The notes under the pieces: model-generated
What the model was told of the DNA's origin: nothing
Database searches by the model: none
What the model saw: the letters and a program-made list of their open reading frames with translations, nothing else
Origin: Aspidiotus rigidus
Lineage: Eukaryota; Arthropoda; Insecta; Hemiptera; Diaspididae
NCBI GenBank assembly: GCA_035079385.1
Contig: JAVHKY010000034.1
Span: forward strand, 2,852,001 to 2,916,000
DNA: 64,000 nucleotides
Reading direction: 5' to 3'
Program-made: the position numbers and the translations under genes
In this document: positions 43,882 to 54,576 of the stretch, one piece after another
Layout: each line of letters begins with the position of its first letter
Numbering within the stretch: position 1 is the stretch's first letter

Positions 43882-44207
43882 TCTATTATATAAACCTGTA
43901 AGCTCGCGCGCGTGACGCTAAAAAATCGAGTGACGCAAGAAAATCGCGTGCCGAAAATTCGCGTGGCCGAAAATTCAAGTGCCGCTATCTATTGGAAACT
44001 CGGTAAATCTGAAGCGCTACCTACGCATCGTTAGGGCGTGGTTAGGGCGGGTCAACCTTACAAACTACGACGCGACCGGTTAACCTGACCGTTCGAGTAG
44101 TTTCTCGCTGACCGTTCGAGTAGTTTCTGGAAGTAGGCTCTCTTCCTTCCGTTTTTTTTGACAGTTCTCGAATGCTCTCGAAATGATCCAGCAGTAGCGA
44201 CGATTGA

Positions 44208-44215
44208 TATAAATA
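44208..44215 (+). promoter_or_regulatory. TATA box of the Helitron
   Basis: TATAAATA in GATTGATATAAATAGAAGC, about 100 nt before the first in-element ATG (44318). It is placed as expected for the element's own promoter. Confidence 0.45.
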
Positions 44216-44416
44216 GAAGCGCGTGGCGCGGCGTTGCATCATTTTACGTTAGACTCATACACGCAACAGTTGTTCCATTTGTATCATTCGAAGTTGTATA
44301 TTTTTCTTTCAAACAGTATGACGGACGGTAGCGTAGAGAATGAGATTCTACATGATGAATTGTCAGGGGATCTCATTAACGCATTTTTTGAAATAGTACG
44401 TAAAAATACTAATTTC

Positions 44417-45399
44417 TGCCCAGTCAATGTGTTGCGGGGGACTTTCGCCAAATTCCGCCAGTCATTCAACATGCAACCCCAGAAACAATTATTAAATCCA
44501 CCTTCAAATTATCATACGGTTGGGAACAATTACAAAAAATAAAATTAACTACTTTTCAAAGAAATAAAGACGATTTGTCTTTTGCAGAAGAAGTTTTAAA
44601 CATAGGAAATGGTAAAATACAGACAATGTCTCTTAACAATGAGGAGGTTATTCCATTATCTAATTTCAAATACGTATTATCCATTGATGAGCTAATAGAT
44701 TTTGTTTATCCTGATGATATTTTGGAGAATCCATACAAAACATCAAAAAGAGGCATCCTCTCAGCCACAAATAAGAATATTGATGAGATAAATGAAATTA
44801 TTCTGCACAGAAAACTGAAAGGTTCCGCGATAATCTTATACAGTGCAGATTCCGTTATAATTGAAGAGGATACAAATCCTGACAATATTCATATCTCTGC
44901 AGATCTACTAAATAAAATGTCAGAGCCAGGTATTCCTAATCATGAGCTCAAGGTTAAAATTGGTGCGATGTGTACTCTCATTCGGAATCTGAACTTTGAA
45001 GAAGGGTTGGTTAATGGAACAAAAGTAATAGTTAGAAGGATATTCAAATTTTCATTAGAAGTCAGTAAACCTGAGGACGAAACAAAAACATTCGTAATTC
45101 CTCGGGTTATATTCAAATTCACAACTGGGAAAAGAGGGCTTGAAATAATTCGTAGGCAGTATCCATTGCGGCTCGCGTATGCTATGACGGTAAATAAATC
45201 TCAGGGGCAAACGTTAGATGTAGTTGGCATCGATCTAAGGGAGCATTTATTTTCACACGGTCAACTCTATGTGGCGCTAAGCAGGGCACGAAGAAAGGAT
45301 AACATTTGCCTCCTGACCAAGAAAGAGAACATTTTGAACAACGATTCAGTAGCCACTCGAAATATAGTACATGACATTTTATTGTCTTGGAAAGAGTAG
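44417..45399 (+). CDS. Helitron PIF1-type helicase, C-terminal half
   Basis: The frame passes VAGDFRQIPPV (Walker B neighbourhood; family GGDFRQ.LPV) near 44430, then ATPETIIKSTFKLSYGW, SKRGILSATNKNIDEIN, an ~80-residue insertion, YPLRLAYAMTVNKSQGQTLD, VGIDLRE and HGQLYVALSRARR. The last are PIF1 motifs V and VI (family: A..MTINKSQGQTL; GQLYVALSR). From about 44440 to the TAG at 45397 the frame is open. Motif I (GxxGxGKT) and the Rep domain are absent, so the element could move only with help. PIF1 unwinds DNA during rolling-circle transposition. Confidence 0.85.
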
Positions 45400-46019
45400 T
45401 AATAATATGCGCCCCATCACATACCTATGGACGGTTAATGTAGGCTGACAATAAAAGATTAATAATTATGATATTCTTTTATTTACTCCTATTTTTTGAC
45501 TTTATTCCGGAAGAAGAAGAAAAAAATTTCAACCTCCTCATATACAGAAACGTGAAAGAAAGAGAAAAGGCCAGCGACGGTTCCCTACCTTCACGCGGTG
45601 CTGGCCGTTTTCACTGAGAGGGAACCGACCTCCATTGCAGTTTGTAAGAAATTTCAAAACAGCAATCCAACAAAGGGAAACTCAGTTCAAATTATAACTC
45701 CACATTGTAAGTCTTACAGAATAGTATGTGCAAGCGAAGCGACGATTCAACAACCTGACTAGATTTGCAAGATCAAAAAGGTATACATTTATCTTAATTC
45801 CTTTCCCAATCATAACCGACCTTTTACTTGAAATTTTTACTTCCTCCCCCACTCTTTAATAACTATGTATGATAATTAAAAATATACGTGGCTATGTTTT
45901 AGATCCATCGATCACTTTGAACGGGTATTTTAAAAGTTATAATATTTCTATCGTATGCACGGTTTTTATGGGGAATTTAGCCACCCCACTAAAATGTAAC
46001 AACAACAATAACGAGCGAG

Positions 46020-46135
46020 CGAAGCGAGCGAGCAAAACACGCGAGCAGCGAAGCTGCTCGCGTGTGTTAGGAGCCGCCGGCAGGCCGAGCCGCCAAGGGC
46101 CGCCGAAGGCGGCCCGTCAGCGGCTCGTATCTTAT
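46020..46135 (+). repeat. GC-rich double hairpin at Helitron 3' end
   Basis: A perfect 13-bp stem with GAA loop (ACACGCGAGCAGC) is followed by a 7-bp stem GGCCGCC/GGCGGCC, enclosed by GAGCCGCC..GGCGGCC-like flanks. Preceding it is a short CGAGCGAG/CGAAGCGAG run. Helitrons carry a terminal hairpin as termination signal; two in a row is unusual. Confidence 0.8.
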
Positions 46136-46141
46136 AGGATT

Positions 46142-46431
46142 GTTTTATGTTCTGATTTTTGATTTTTTAAATTTGAAATGAATTAAGTATTATTTATTAA
46201 TTAGAATTTTATTGATATTTAAAAATTAATAACTCTTCCATTAATAAAGGTTGAATATTTTTATGTATTCAGTTATACAATATTGATGCTATATTTAAAT
46301 GAATGATATTTTTTATGCATTGGTTTAATGATTTATAATAATTATAATTAGCAGCATATTCAAATTGTAACAATGGTAATTTAATTAAATTATCGAATAT
46401 TATTTATTTGATAAGTTGACATACAATTCAA
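46142..46431 (-). pseudogene. Nuclear mitochondrial fragment, COX2 start and upstream
   Basis: AT-rich DNA like that on the other side of the Helitron. The minus strand reads HKNIQPLLMEELLIF, matching the COX2 start (family: LQ.SSSPLMEQLIFFHDH), preceded by 100 nt that could be the COX1 end and a tRNA but are not recognisable. The frame collapses toward the Helitron. Confidence 0.45.
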
Positions 46432-46985
46432 ATATCCATATGGGAGGGGGCTCTGAGGGCGTTTTCATGAGTAGAATTGAATTTCAAACTGAAAACCGTT
46501 AATTTCTCCACTTTAAAATGGTTGTATGTCCGATCCGATACCGGATCTAAATTCCCTGTGTAACTTTTGTTCTAATTGACTTTTCATGAGGGCCATTTGA
46601 GAGAAAAAATTTTTCCACGAAAAACAAGCAGGAGGTACTCCCTCCCCTCGGTACTTTTTTCGGATCAAATTCATCAAAATTGAGTTTGTAGTCGCTTCTG
46701 TAATTTTTAGCGTAGAAACTGAAAATGCAAATGGGGCGACGCTCCGAGACCGTTTTCATCAGTAAAATTGGATTTCAAACCAAAATCATCGAATTTCTCC
46801 ACTAAAATAGTCGCACGTCCGATCCGATACCAGACTTGAATTCTCCGTGTGATTTTCATCCTAAAAGACCTATCATTAGGAACGTTTGAGAGACAAAATC
46901 TTTTTCTACGGGAAACAAGCAAGGAATATACCCCTTGGAACTTTTTTGGATCAAATTCATCGAAGCTGAATAAACGATACCACGA
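46432..46985 (-). repeat. ~290-bp tandem repeat family B, right array (inverted)
   Basis: Two units in reverse orientation (AAACCGTTAATTTCTCCACT.., CAAAATCATCGAATTTCTCC, GTACGTCCGATCCGATACC-like words), mirroring 42276-42899. The mitochondrial insert and Helitron lie between the two arrays. Confidence 0.78.
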
Positions 46986-47229
46986 ATGACGCCGCAGACG
47001 GTCCCGCCCTTGTGATGAAATTGTCCGAAGCATTAGCTACACGGGGGAGGATGGTAATGCAGGGGAGGGGACGATTGAAGAAGATGATCATTTCCCAGTT
47101 TGAACGTTAGATGTAGACAGAGACTTAAGATTGATGAGAATGTGACAATGAAAGATGACATTGTAGCGGAATTGTAAAATGGTAACAAAGATGTAAGATA
47201 AGGACGACACGTGAGTACCTAATCTTCTC

Positions 47230-47425
47230 TCCAATCTTAATCAGGAAATGACAAATCCTCTCCGAAGATTTCAATTTACAAAATAAATATGGAATCTCGT
47301 TACAAGAATTAGCTGGAACACAAATTAATGGTTATAAAAAGAATAAAACTTGTCCTGATGGAATTATGATAGGTATTGATTATTAAAATTTAATGGGTAT
47401 TCCCATCAGATTCAGAAATTTTTTT
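47230..47425. other. Unexplained open segment
   Basis: On the plus strand a frame reads ILSEDFNLQNKYGISLQELA, GTQINGYKKNKTCPDGIM and IGIDY before a stop. On the minus strand another open frame overlaps. CTGATGGAAT and ATTCCCATCAG nearby are inverted. I do not recognise a family; it could be an exon relic or chance. Confidence 0.2.
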
Positions 47426-47826
47426 TTTTTTTTTTTATTTTACAAGCTTTAAAGCTACTCTAGGGCTATTAGCTTGACAAAGGTTTATTGAGAGGACGGA
47501 TACTATCATACGTTTAAATGAGGGGGAAGATGTCGGATGCGGTAAGATATTGTATTAGTTGATACATAATAAATCAAAACATCGACTTTTCAGAGTCGAC
47601 AATCATACTCCTTGCCTGGTAAGAAATAGTCAACTCAATTCCTTCACCAGGGTGAGAAATTGAAATCAATAATTATTTTAAGCTTACACTTTATACTCGT
47701 AGTACATAAGTACCTATTGAATAAATAAATTACTTATGTGTACAAACACACATTTCTTGATTTTCGGTTTATATAGAATAAATCAGATATTAAAATTGAT
47801 TAAAGGCAAGACAGGTGCGACCATCC

Positions 47827-47833
47827 CTTTATT
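47827..47833 (-). terminator. AATAAA overlapping the stop codon of the two-exon gene
   Basis: The last sense codon and stop (CAA TAA) together with the next A form CAATAAA on the minus strand. If used, the transcript would have a very short 3' UTR. Confidence 0.4.
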
Positions 47834-48481
47834 GCAAATTTGACGGCTGCGTATGTTCTTCCGAACTGGATAACTTTTCCTGCTTTTCCCGCTTTATAAT
47901 CGAGGACAACCTTTCCGCCTCACGTTCTCTATCATCAACAATCTTCTTTAAAGCTTCAAACTCTTCCATTTTTGTAAGTTCTTCCATGTAAGGAAATCGA
48001 ACCAGCAACTTGAATATGTCCCTATCTATTTTTCCGAAATGTTCGGCCAGTTTGCTCTTTTTCAATAAATACGCGAATTCTCCATTTCCGGCTTCGATGA
48101 ATGCGTAATTTTTGTCGCAGCGAACCATTTCTGCCTTAAAAGGACTTACTAAACCTCTGGCAAAGCCAGATTTGAACCCAATGTAATTGGTTTCTTCCGC
48201 CGGTGTAAATTTTTTTTTCAAAAAGAGTATAGCTCTTCTGGATGCATACTTCGAGCAAAGATGTTCTATGAGATTGATGTATTCTTTTTCAAATCCCAAT
48301 GGTAAAGCTTTACCCTCCTCATTTACTGCAGAAAACAGCGGCTTCATTAATGAATTTCTAAACGAGGAACTAATCGGTATATTGAACATTGAATTAAAAT
48401 AAGTATCCCAACAGTTGAAATGTTTCGGAATCCCCCTCCCATCAGAGACCTCGATATTCAAAATTTCACCCAGTCCAACAC
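47829..48481 (-). CDS. Unrecognised protein, exon 2 (217 codons)
   Basis: An acceptor ..GCATTAAAG|GTGTTGG at 48482 joins in phase to the donor at 48715, so the frame reads AGVGLGEILNIEVSDGRGIP. It continues with KHFNCWDTYFNSMFNIPISS, a mixed alpha/beta middle with SGFARGLVSPFKAEMVRCDK, and a charged helical C-terminus (DDREREAERLSSIIKREKQE) likely to form a coiled coil. The total is 279 residues with exon 1. Codon use and the absence of any stop over 650 nt in AT-rich DNA argue that it is real. I do not recognise a family. Confidence 0.72.
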
Positions 48482-48715
48482 CTTTAATGCTTGGAATATT
48501 TTCAAGTCATGCTTTCGTCACCAAAAAAGCACGGGAAAAACGAAAAGTTTTCCCCATTGCCGTATTAGGCTAGGGTAGTTCAATTTTATTCGACTGTAAA
48601 AATACTAACGACTACCTATAATTGATGAAATTTGAATTTGAAACATCCCCCTGTGGGATTCAGAACAAGCTATATCTTGTAAGAAAAATATGACTACCAA
48701 TAATGCATTTATTAC

Positions 48716-48902
48716 CTGCATACTGAAGCTCCTGAAGGACATTTTCGTAATCCTTCTTGAAAACTTCTTCAACATTCTTCACAGTAATATTCTTCTTTTG
48801 ATAAGGTAAGATTTCTAGTATGTAATACTGAATAGGTATTATACTCAGGAAACATAGAATAACTATAGCGGAAAATATGGTAACTGAGGTTACAGGCTCC
48901 AT
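48716..48902 (-). CDS. Unrecognised protein, exon 1 with signal anchor
   Basis: It encodes MEPVTSVTIFSAIVILCFLS, IIPIQYYILEILPYQKKNIT and a helical EEVFKKDYENVLQELQYAG. Residues ~6-30 form one hydrophobic segment with no obvious cleavage site, suggesting a signal anchor or signal peptide. The exon ends CAG|GTAATA, phase 1, matching exon 2 across a 234-nt intron. It is a membrane-tethered or secreted protein of unknown role. Confidence 0.68.
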
Positions 48903-50440
48903 TTTATTGAGCCCTGAGCGACAGACAATTACTAAACTTCACCTTGGGACGAAATTCAAAGAAAATGAGTGAATCATGGTCGTAACTTTACTTATACAAC
49001 GACCATACATCCACATCAATTTTTTTGAGCAAGTTGAAATAAGGAAAATATTTATAAACATTTGTTTTTGCTTACCTCATCTCAAACACAGACGTGATCA
49101 TTTTATTGAAGTTATTCTCAAAAATAGCAAATAATGAAATATTCTTTTTCCTAAAAAGTTATTCATTTAACCTAGATTTCCCCACGTTCCCCTCATTATT
49201 CGAAAATATTTTGTCGAAAATACTGTTCAATCAAGTACGGTGAGATGGGAGCAGAGCTCCTATCGGGTAGTCTTCATTCACCGACGCTAAGTATCCACAA
49301 GTATGTGGGCTGCATATCCAGCTCAGTCTTGGTTTTCGAATTCACCGCTATAGAAATCGCATGGTCTCGCCGTAAATTCGATTCAAAATTTATTATTTCA
49401 AGGTCTCGCATGATTTTCGATAAAATCTAGCGAAAAAAGTGTATAAATAAAGAGTCAGCATTGTGCGACATCGTGAATCTGTGACAACGCCCGGTTCCTT
49501 CGTCCCCTCGTCCATTCTCATATACTTACAACATCGAGACACGCTAGTAGATTTCAAAAAAAGGTGGTGAAGAATAAATGTTGACTTGAGAAAATAAATG
49601 TACAACATTTGTACAAATTGTATCAAGCGTGACATCTTTACTCCCGAAGGAAAGTTTCTACGCACATGCTTCGTTTCTTTCTTTTTCAGGAAATTAAAAC
49701 ATGAGAAAACGGGACCAAAAAATTGACAACTATTACGAGGTGGATGACTGCGGATGGAGAAAAAGGCTTAGGAGCCATCGGAAATGAAGTTGAAAGGAGA
49801 GATTTTAGTAGGCTACTCAGAACATAACTGTCTCAAACATAAAGATCAAAATAGAAAAACTTGTCCGAGACTGGTGTTGTGCAAGTATTTTTTAAGAGGA
49901 CACACAGCTCGAGCCAAACTTTCGAAGTGTAGTCAAAAACGAGAAATAGTAGAAAGATCGACCAAGAGATTTTCCGCAGAACACAAGAGCGAAAAATATC
50001 AGTAAACATTCGGATGACCCAGCTGAGAACTTGCTGTCTCATTAGTTTCAGGTCGAAGCCCTTCCTATGTAGGGGTTTGAGCTTCTAAATTTTCTGTACT
50101 CTAATGATATCATGATTCGGTTGAACAATGAACGAATTTTTGCAAGTTGTTCGTATAATACACCGACCTGTAAAGTCTCGTTTTCTCTATTGCACTCGTA
50201 ATTTTTCCTTCCTTTCTTTCTCGTACGTTATCATCATTAAGTTAGTTCGGTTTTTGTGTTTGTTAATGACAGTTTTGTCGAAAGGCCTCACATCACTTTA
50301 AGTAGAAATATTTTTCGCGTCAATGCTCCTCTATTATACGATCAATTTGTAAATATTCGTTAATTGTATAATTATAATGTCTCCTAAAATCAATGAAACA
50401 GGTCCATTTCACCGCCCCCCCCTTTTCAGAATTTTGAGTT
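48903..50440. other. No recognisable gene; upstream of the two-exon gene
   Basis: Several 60-90 codon frames (for example 49784-50005 plus, 49393-49665 minus) have no domain. Nothing repeated was seen. It may contain the promoter of the 279-residue protein gene, but no clear TATA box was found. Confidence 0.4.
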
Positions 50441-50975
50441 TCAACTTGCCTCAAGGAATTGGGCTCGATTTGTGCTGAATTGTGCTGCACAAATTATGTT
50501 TTGTGTTTGCCCCATCCGAAGGTATACAAAAAAGCCTGTAGGGGGGCTGGTGAAACGACGGCCCTCTTTTTTGAAATTTTTATTTCTTTTTTTTTTGGGG
50601 GGGGGGTGGCGGGAGGGAGCAAAATGAATTAAGCTGAAATGTGTCGCAAATTTTACGTTTTGTGCTTCCCTCATTGTGAAGATATTTGAGAAGTATCTTG
50701 GGGAGGGGGACTGGTGAAATGGCAGCTCCCCTTTTTTTGAAATTCGTAATTTTGGGCAGCAAAATGAATTGTGCTCGATTTGTGCTGAATTGTGCCGTAA
50801 ATTTTACGTTTTGTGCTTCCTCCCCTCCTTCCGAACGGACGTAAGTTCGTCAAACAACGCACGCCCTTTTCATTCTCAAATTTTGCATTTCTTCTCGCTG
50901 AATGAAATGTGCTCGATTTGAATTGAAATGCGCAAATTTTACGTTTTGCACTTTCCTCTTTCTTGGAATACCTAT
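50441..50975. repeat. ~155-bp tandem repeat
   Basis: Four diverged units share GCTCGATTTGTGCTGAATTG, AAATTTTACGTTTTGTGCTT, CTGGTGAAA..GGC and TTTTTTTGAAATT words (unit starts near 50455, 50615, 50760 and 50900). Further copies lie at 51780-51990 and inverted at 52100-52300. It is a minor satellite-like family without coding sense. Confidence 0.65.
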
Positions 50976-52560
50976 TCACAATCTTCGGTGGGACTACTTT
51001 GAAAACAACTTCCAAATTTTAACTGGGAACCTGTTTTACGGGACTTTGAATATTTTCGACCACCAAGCTTTGAGAAATATTGACTTTCAATCTGGTGGAA
51101 ACTGACGAAGTTGAACAAGAAATTCAGGGAACCTGTTCTATGGGTAGTTTGATTATGAACGCATTAAGAATTGAATTCGAAATTGGAGTCCCCTCCTATC
51201 ATATGATAGCTTAGAGGTTTAAATTTTTTCAAGTCATCCAGCCCTATGCCATATAACTTGATGGTTGGAATTTTTCTAGGTCTGACTTTCATTACAAAAA
51301 AACGAAAAAAAAAAAAAAAGAGAGTGAGAGAGAGAAGGAAGAGAAAAAAATAATTTTTTCCCCAATTCTTTTTGGGTTATAGCAAATTTCTACCTTTCTA
51401 CCAGACAGCGGACAAAAAATAATACATATATTTTTTTAAAAAACGGTAGAATAGACTCCCTCTTAGAATATTGACCTTTAAGTTGTATCCAATAGAATGA
51501 GAACTTGAAAGAATTCCAATTTTAAGCTGTAGGAGGAAAAATTGAAAAAATTTCGACTTTGGTGGTAGTCTCAAATTTTCAATTTAATTATCATTCAAAA
51601 TTAAATTTGTCCTGCGGTATAGGTTTCCTGCGTTTCTTGCCAAACTTTGCAGAATAAATTCTTCCTCCTCTCCACGAAAATGGGGTTCAGATTGGGAATT
51701 TTTGAATATTTGATTTTTATCCGGTAAAATGAATTTCCCCCTCCTCCAGTTTTTCAAAGAGTGAACAACAGCCTCCCCTTCTCCAAATTTTAAATTTGAA
51801 ATGAGCTCTACAAATTTTGCTCGATTTGTTCTGAATATTATTATGTTTTGTGCTCCTCCCTACTCAAGATATCCACAAGAGTCTTATAAGGTGAGCTTGT
51901 GAAACTGTAGAGAACTCCGTTTTTTGTTCCTAGTTCTGAATTATTATCACGCTAAATGAATTCAGCTCGACTTCTACTTTATTGTTCTGAAAATTTTTGA
52001 CGTTTCGTACTTCCAGCCCTTTTCTACCATCGGGGTCAATCCTAATTACCCCTCCCCCCTTTATTACATCAATACTATTTTCGTAGGTAAGTCTAGCTGA
52101 TTTCCAAAATTTTGCTTTTTGCACAATTCAGCACAAATCTAGCACAATTCATTTTGCCAGAAAAAAATTAAAAATTTCAAAAAAGGGGGCTATCGTTTCA
52201 CCAGTCTCCGTACGGACTTTTTTGTATATCTTCGGGAGGGGGTATGCACAAAACATAATTTTTGCAGCACAATTCCTTGAAGCAAGTTCGAACTCAAGAT
52301 TCTGAAAAGAGGGGGGGGGGGGGGGTGAAATGGACCTCAATGAAAACTTCGAGTCATGATTCGGATCAAAGCGTGAACATGATTCACCCTTTCTTTGGAG
52401 GAATCAGAGATCGAAATTCTGCCAACTCCCTCCTGTACATAGACTTAAGCAGAATATTAATTCAAGTTTTCTTATACTTACATATAAGGTCAAAACTTAC
52501 AAGTTCTTTAAAGGAGTTGACTGAGGAATGAAGGTAACCTGTTCCATAGGACAGAATCAA
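50976..52560. repeat. Decayed VNTR-type elements and tandem-repeat copies
   Basis: AACTGGGAACCTGTTTTACG (near 51020), GACGAAGTTGAACAAGAAAT, TCAGGGAACCTGTTCTATGG (51100-51140) and CTCCTATCATATGATAGCTT (51190) are element heads and units. 51780-51990 and 52100-52300 carry the ~155-bp family, the latter inverted. A poly-G run lies near 52315. Confidence 0.5.
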
Positions 52561-53430
52561 AAATAAAATATAATTGATTTCCTCACTTCAATGATTTTCA
52601 AGTCCCAGTTGGACGGGTGCAATTTTTCCGAGACTCAAGGTCAATTCTTCGAGTCTCGCGTCCCATTATTTATAGCTTCGTAGCCAAGATTTTCCGAGTC
52701 CTGTTTTTCATAACTTGGGCCTATATTATTATTCAGATACCTCGGAGTACCTGAAAATGTCTCTAGTCAAAATTAGCTCATCACCAAAATTTTCCCAAGT
52801 CCTCCTAGCTCGTAGATTCATACCCGTTAGAAAGAGAAAATTTTTTCTGCTATGATTTCTGATGAATGGTAGCTATAGTACCGTATTTATCTTTTCAGGT
52901 TGATGAAAAAATGTCTTCGAACGAATACGGTATGTGCCTAATGCTTATTCAGCTGTCTAAATTTCATTTGTCGACGTACACCTGAGCGATTTACCACGTC
53001 ATAGTAACCAGATAAGCGTACCTCATGGTACGTTGTGACGAATTTTTGAAACTACGAGCCACCTCATATAAATAATATAAAAATTTTTCACGGGAATCTT
53101 ATACAAATTTCATTGAAGCGACAAGTTTTGGGAAGAGTGAGCTTCCATTATCAGTCTATGAACATACAGACTACCTAATTTGAAAACAAATAAATATAAT
53201 ATTATTCAAGGTATTCCGAAACTGATAAACGAATTGAAATACATAATTATTATTTAGATCATTCCTAAGTGTTCTTCGTTATGCATGTAGTGCTCCTAAT
53301 TCTTTGAGTCTAGTCCATCGGATGTCCTTTTGTAGCAGCTTGAAAGAGTATGACAGTTGACCTGTTGAAGTCATATTATGACTCTCGAGAATAAAATTCT
53401 ACTGTCCGTGTCCATGTCCCGAGACCGCAT
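52561..53430. other. No recognisable gene
   Basis: AT-rich DNA with scattered TTTTCCAAGTCC words of the repeat families. No domain, exon or RNA gene was seen. Confidence 0.4.
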
Positions 53431-53930
53431 TCCGATTAATGGACCGGAACCGGGCTGAATCGTTTGTGCTACGTTTGTGCTGAATTACGCTATCGGAATT
53501 TTCGTTTGTGCCGGTCTCCTGCCCCTGAACCGAGTGGGTATGGGCTGTAAATGTACAATTTAGAAAATTAAAGGCTATTTTGGTACCATTGGGGGTGGAA
53601 TCATCTGTGTTATGATTGTTGGATTGTGCCGTTGTGTTTCACATTTGTCCTGGTCTCCTTCTCCCTCAATCGTTGGGGAAAGCTGTAGGCATGTGAGGTT
53701 CCCCCTCATTACATTTTTTGTGCAGAAATGAGCTGAATTTCGGATGCTGCGTTTTCTCTGCCTCATTCATTTTAGAGAACCCCTCACCCTTCAATCCTTG
53801 GGGGCTGGAAATATTCATGCGACCCAATTTGGACAATTTATATATTTTTGGGATAAATATGGACAGAATCGTTTGTGCTAGGTCTGTTCTGGTACCCTGA
53901 CCCTGCAATTGTTATCCTCGGTTGTGAGTT
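53431..53930. repeat. Tandem GTTTGTGCTGAATTACGCT-type repeat
   Basis: Three units of about 150 bp contain 'ttgtgc.gaattgcgctgt', 'ggtctcctgcccctgaac' and 'gttggggaaagctgtag'. They resemble the 50.4-kb tandem family at lower identity. Confidence 0.45.
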
Positions 53931-54179
53931 CACAGTCAGAGTTTTGTTGAAGTACCGAATTTGGACAAGAAGGGAATACTCCGAAGAGGAGTAAAAACTA
54001 CAAACACCGCAGAAAATAAATAAAGCCAAGCGCTTTCGGTTAATAAGCCATCATCGGGACTGAAATGAAAGCAACTGACAAGAACGGAGAAGAAACCTCG
54101 GATCATTAAGGTTAATCAAACGAGGGTTCATAACGTGAGTCATAGACGAGTTCAATCGAGCCATCTTCTGGAATTTACG

Positions 54180-54460
54180 TGTTTAGCACACTAATATCAT
54201 CAGTATTGAGATGACGAATTATTTCTATGTGCTCGAGGGCAATCCGTTTAAACTATGAATTCTCCTTATGGAGGAGACTTGCGGATCCCTCACGGAAGCT
54301 ATGACCGCTGTTGATCAAGTGATCGGCAAATGCTGATTCTCCCAAACGTCCTTCAGGTATTCCTCTAATCTCACCTCATCTGGCGGCCGGTTTCACCAAT
54401 ATAAAAACCTCTACAATCCCTGCATTCTAATTTATAAACACCACTCCTTCCATCCGCAGG
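54180..54460 (-). pseudogene. GIY-YIG endonuclease domain of the Penelope-like element
   Basis: VYKLECRDCRGFYIGETGRQ (GIY-YIG core with conserved C-x-x-C finger and Y-I-G-E-T), then a frame break, FADHLINSGHSFREGS, and LEHIEIIRHLNTDDISVLNT. The nuclease nicks target DNA for integration. A stop follows the R-Q-M-R, so this copy is dead. Confidence 0.82.
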
Positions 54461-54576
54461 TACACGGTCTTTTAACTTACCCTTTGACGGTAGTGGGGTT
54501 GTAATAGGCCAGTCTGAAACCGAATGCTCAAAGGGCCTGATCCAGTTCGGTAGAAAACCTTCCTAGAAAAGGGAGA

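Larger units (their letters stand above)
43882..46140 (+). mobile_element. Internally deleted Helitron carrying a PIF1 helicase
   Basis: It starts A|TCTATTATATAAACCTG, fitting the Helitron 5' TC and insertion after A, and ends in a GC-rich region with hairpins ACACGCGAGCAGC-GAA-GCTGCTCGCGTGT and GGCCGCC-GAA-GGCGGCC (46035-46110). It interrupts mitochondrial-type AT-rich DNA on both sides. A helicase frame lies inside, but the Rep (HUH) nuclease is missing. The exact 3' end is unclear: a CTRR|T terminus is not obvious near the hairpins (CTTATAG at about 46131, CTGA|T at 46152-46156). Confidence 0.7.

Noticed and set aside
45869..46162. 97-codon frame at the Helitron 3' end
   Set aside because: It runs through the terminal hairpins and into the mitochondrial DNA, so it cannot be a real gene.
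50580..50762. Minus frame ending in a run of prolines and lysines
   Set aside because: The proline run comes from a poly-G tract in a tandem repeat. There is no signal peptide and no similarity to the proline-rich peptide family.
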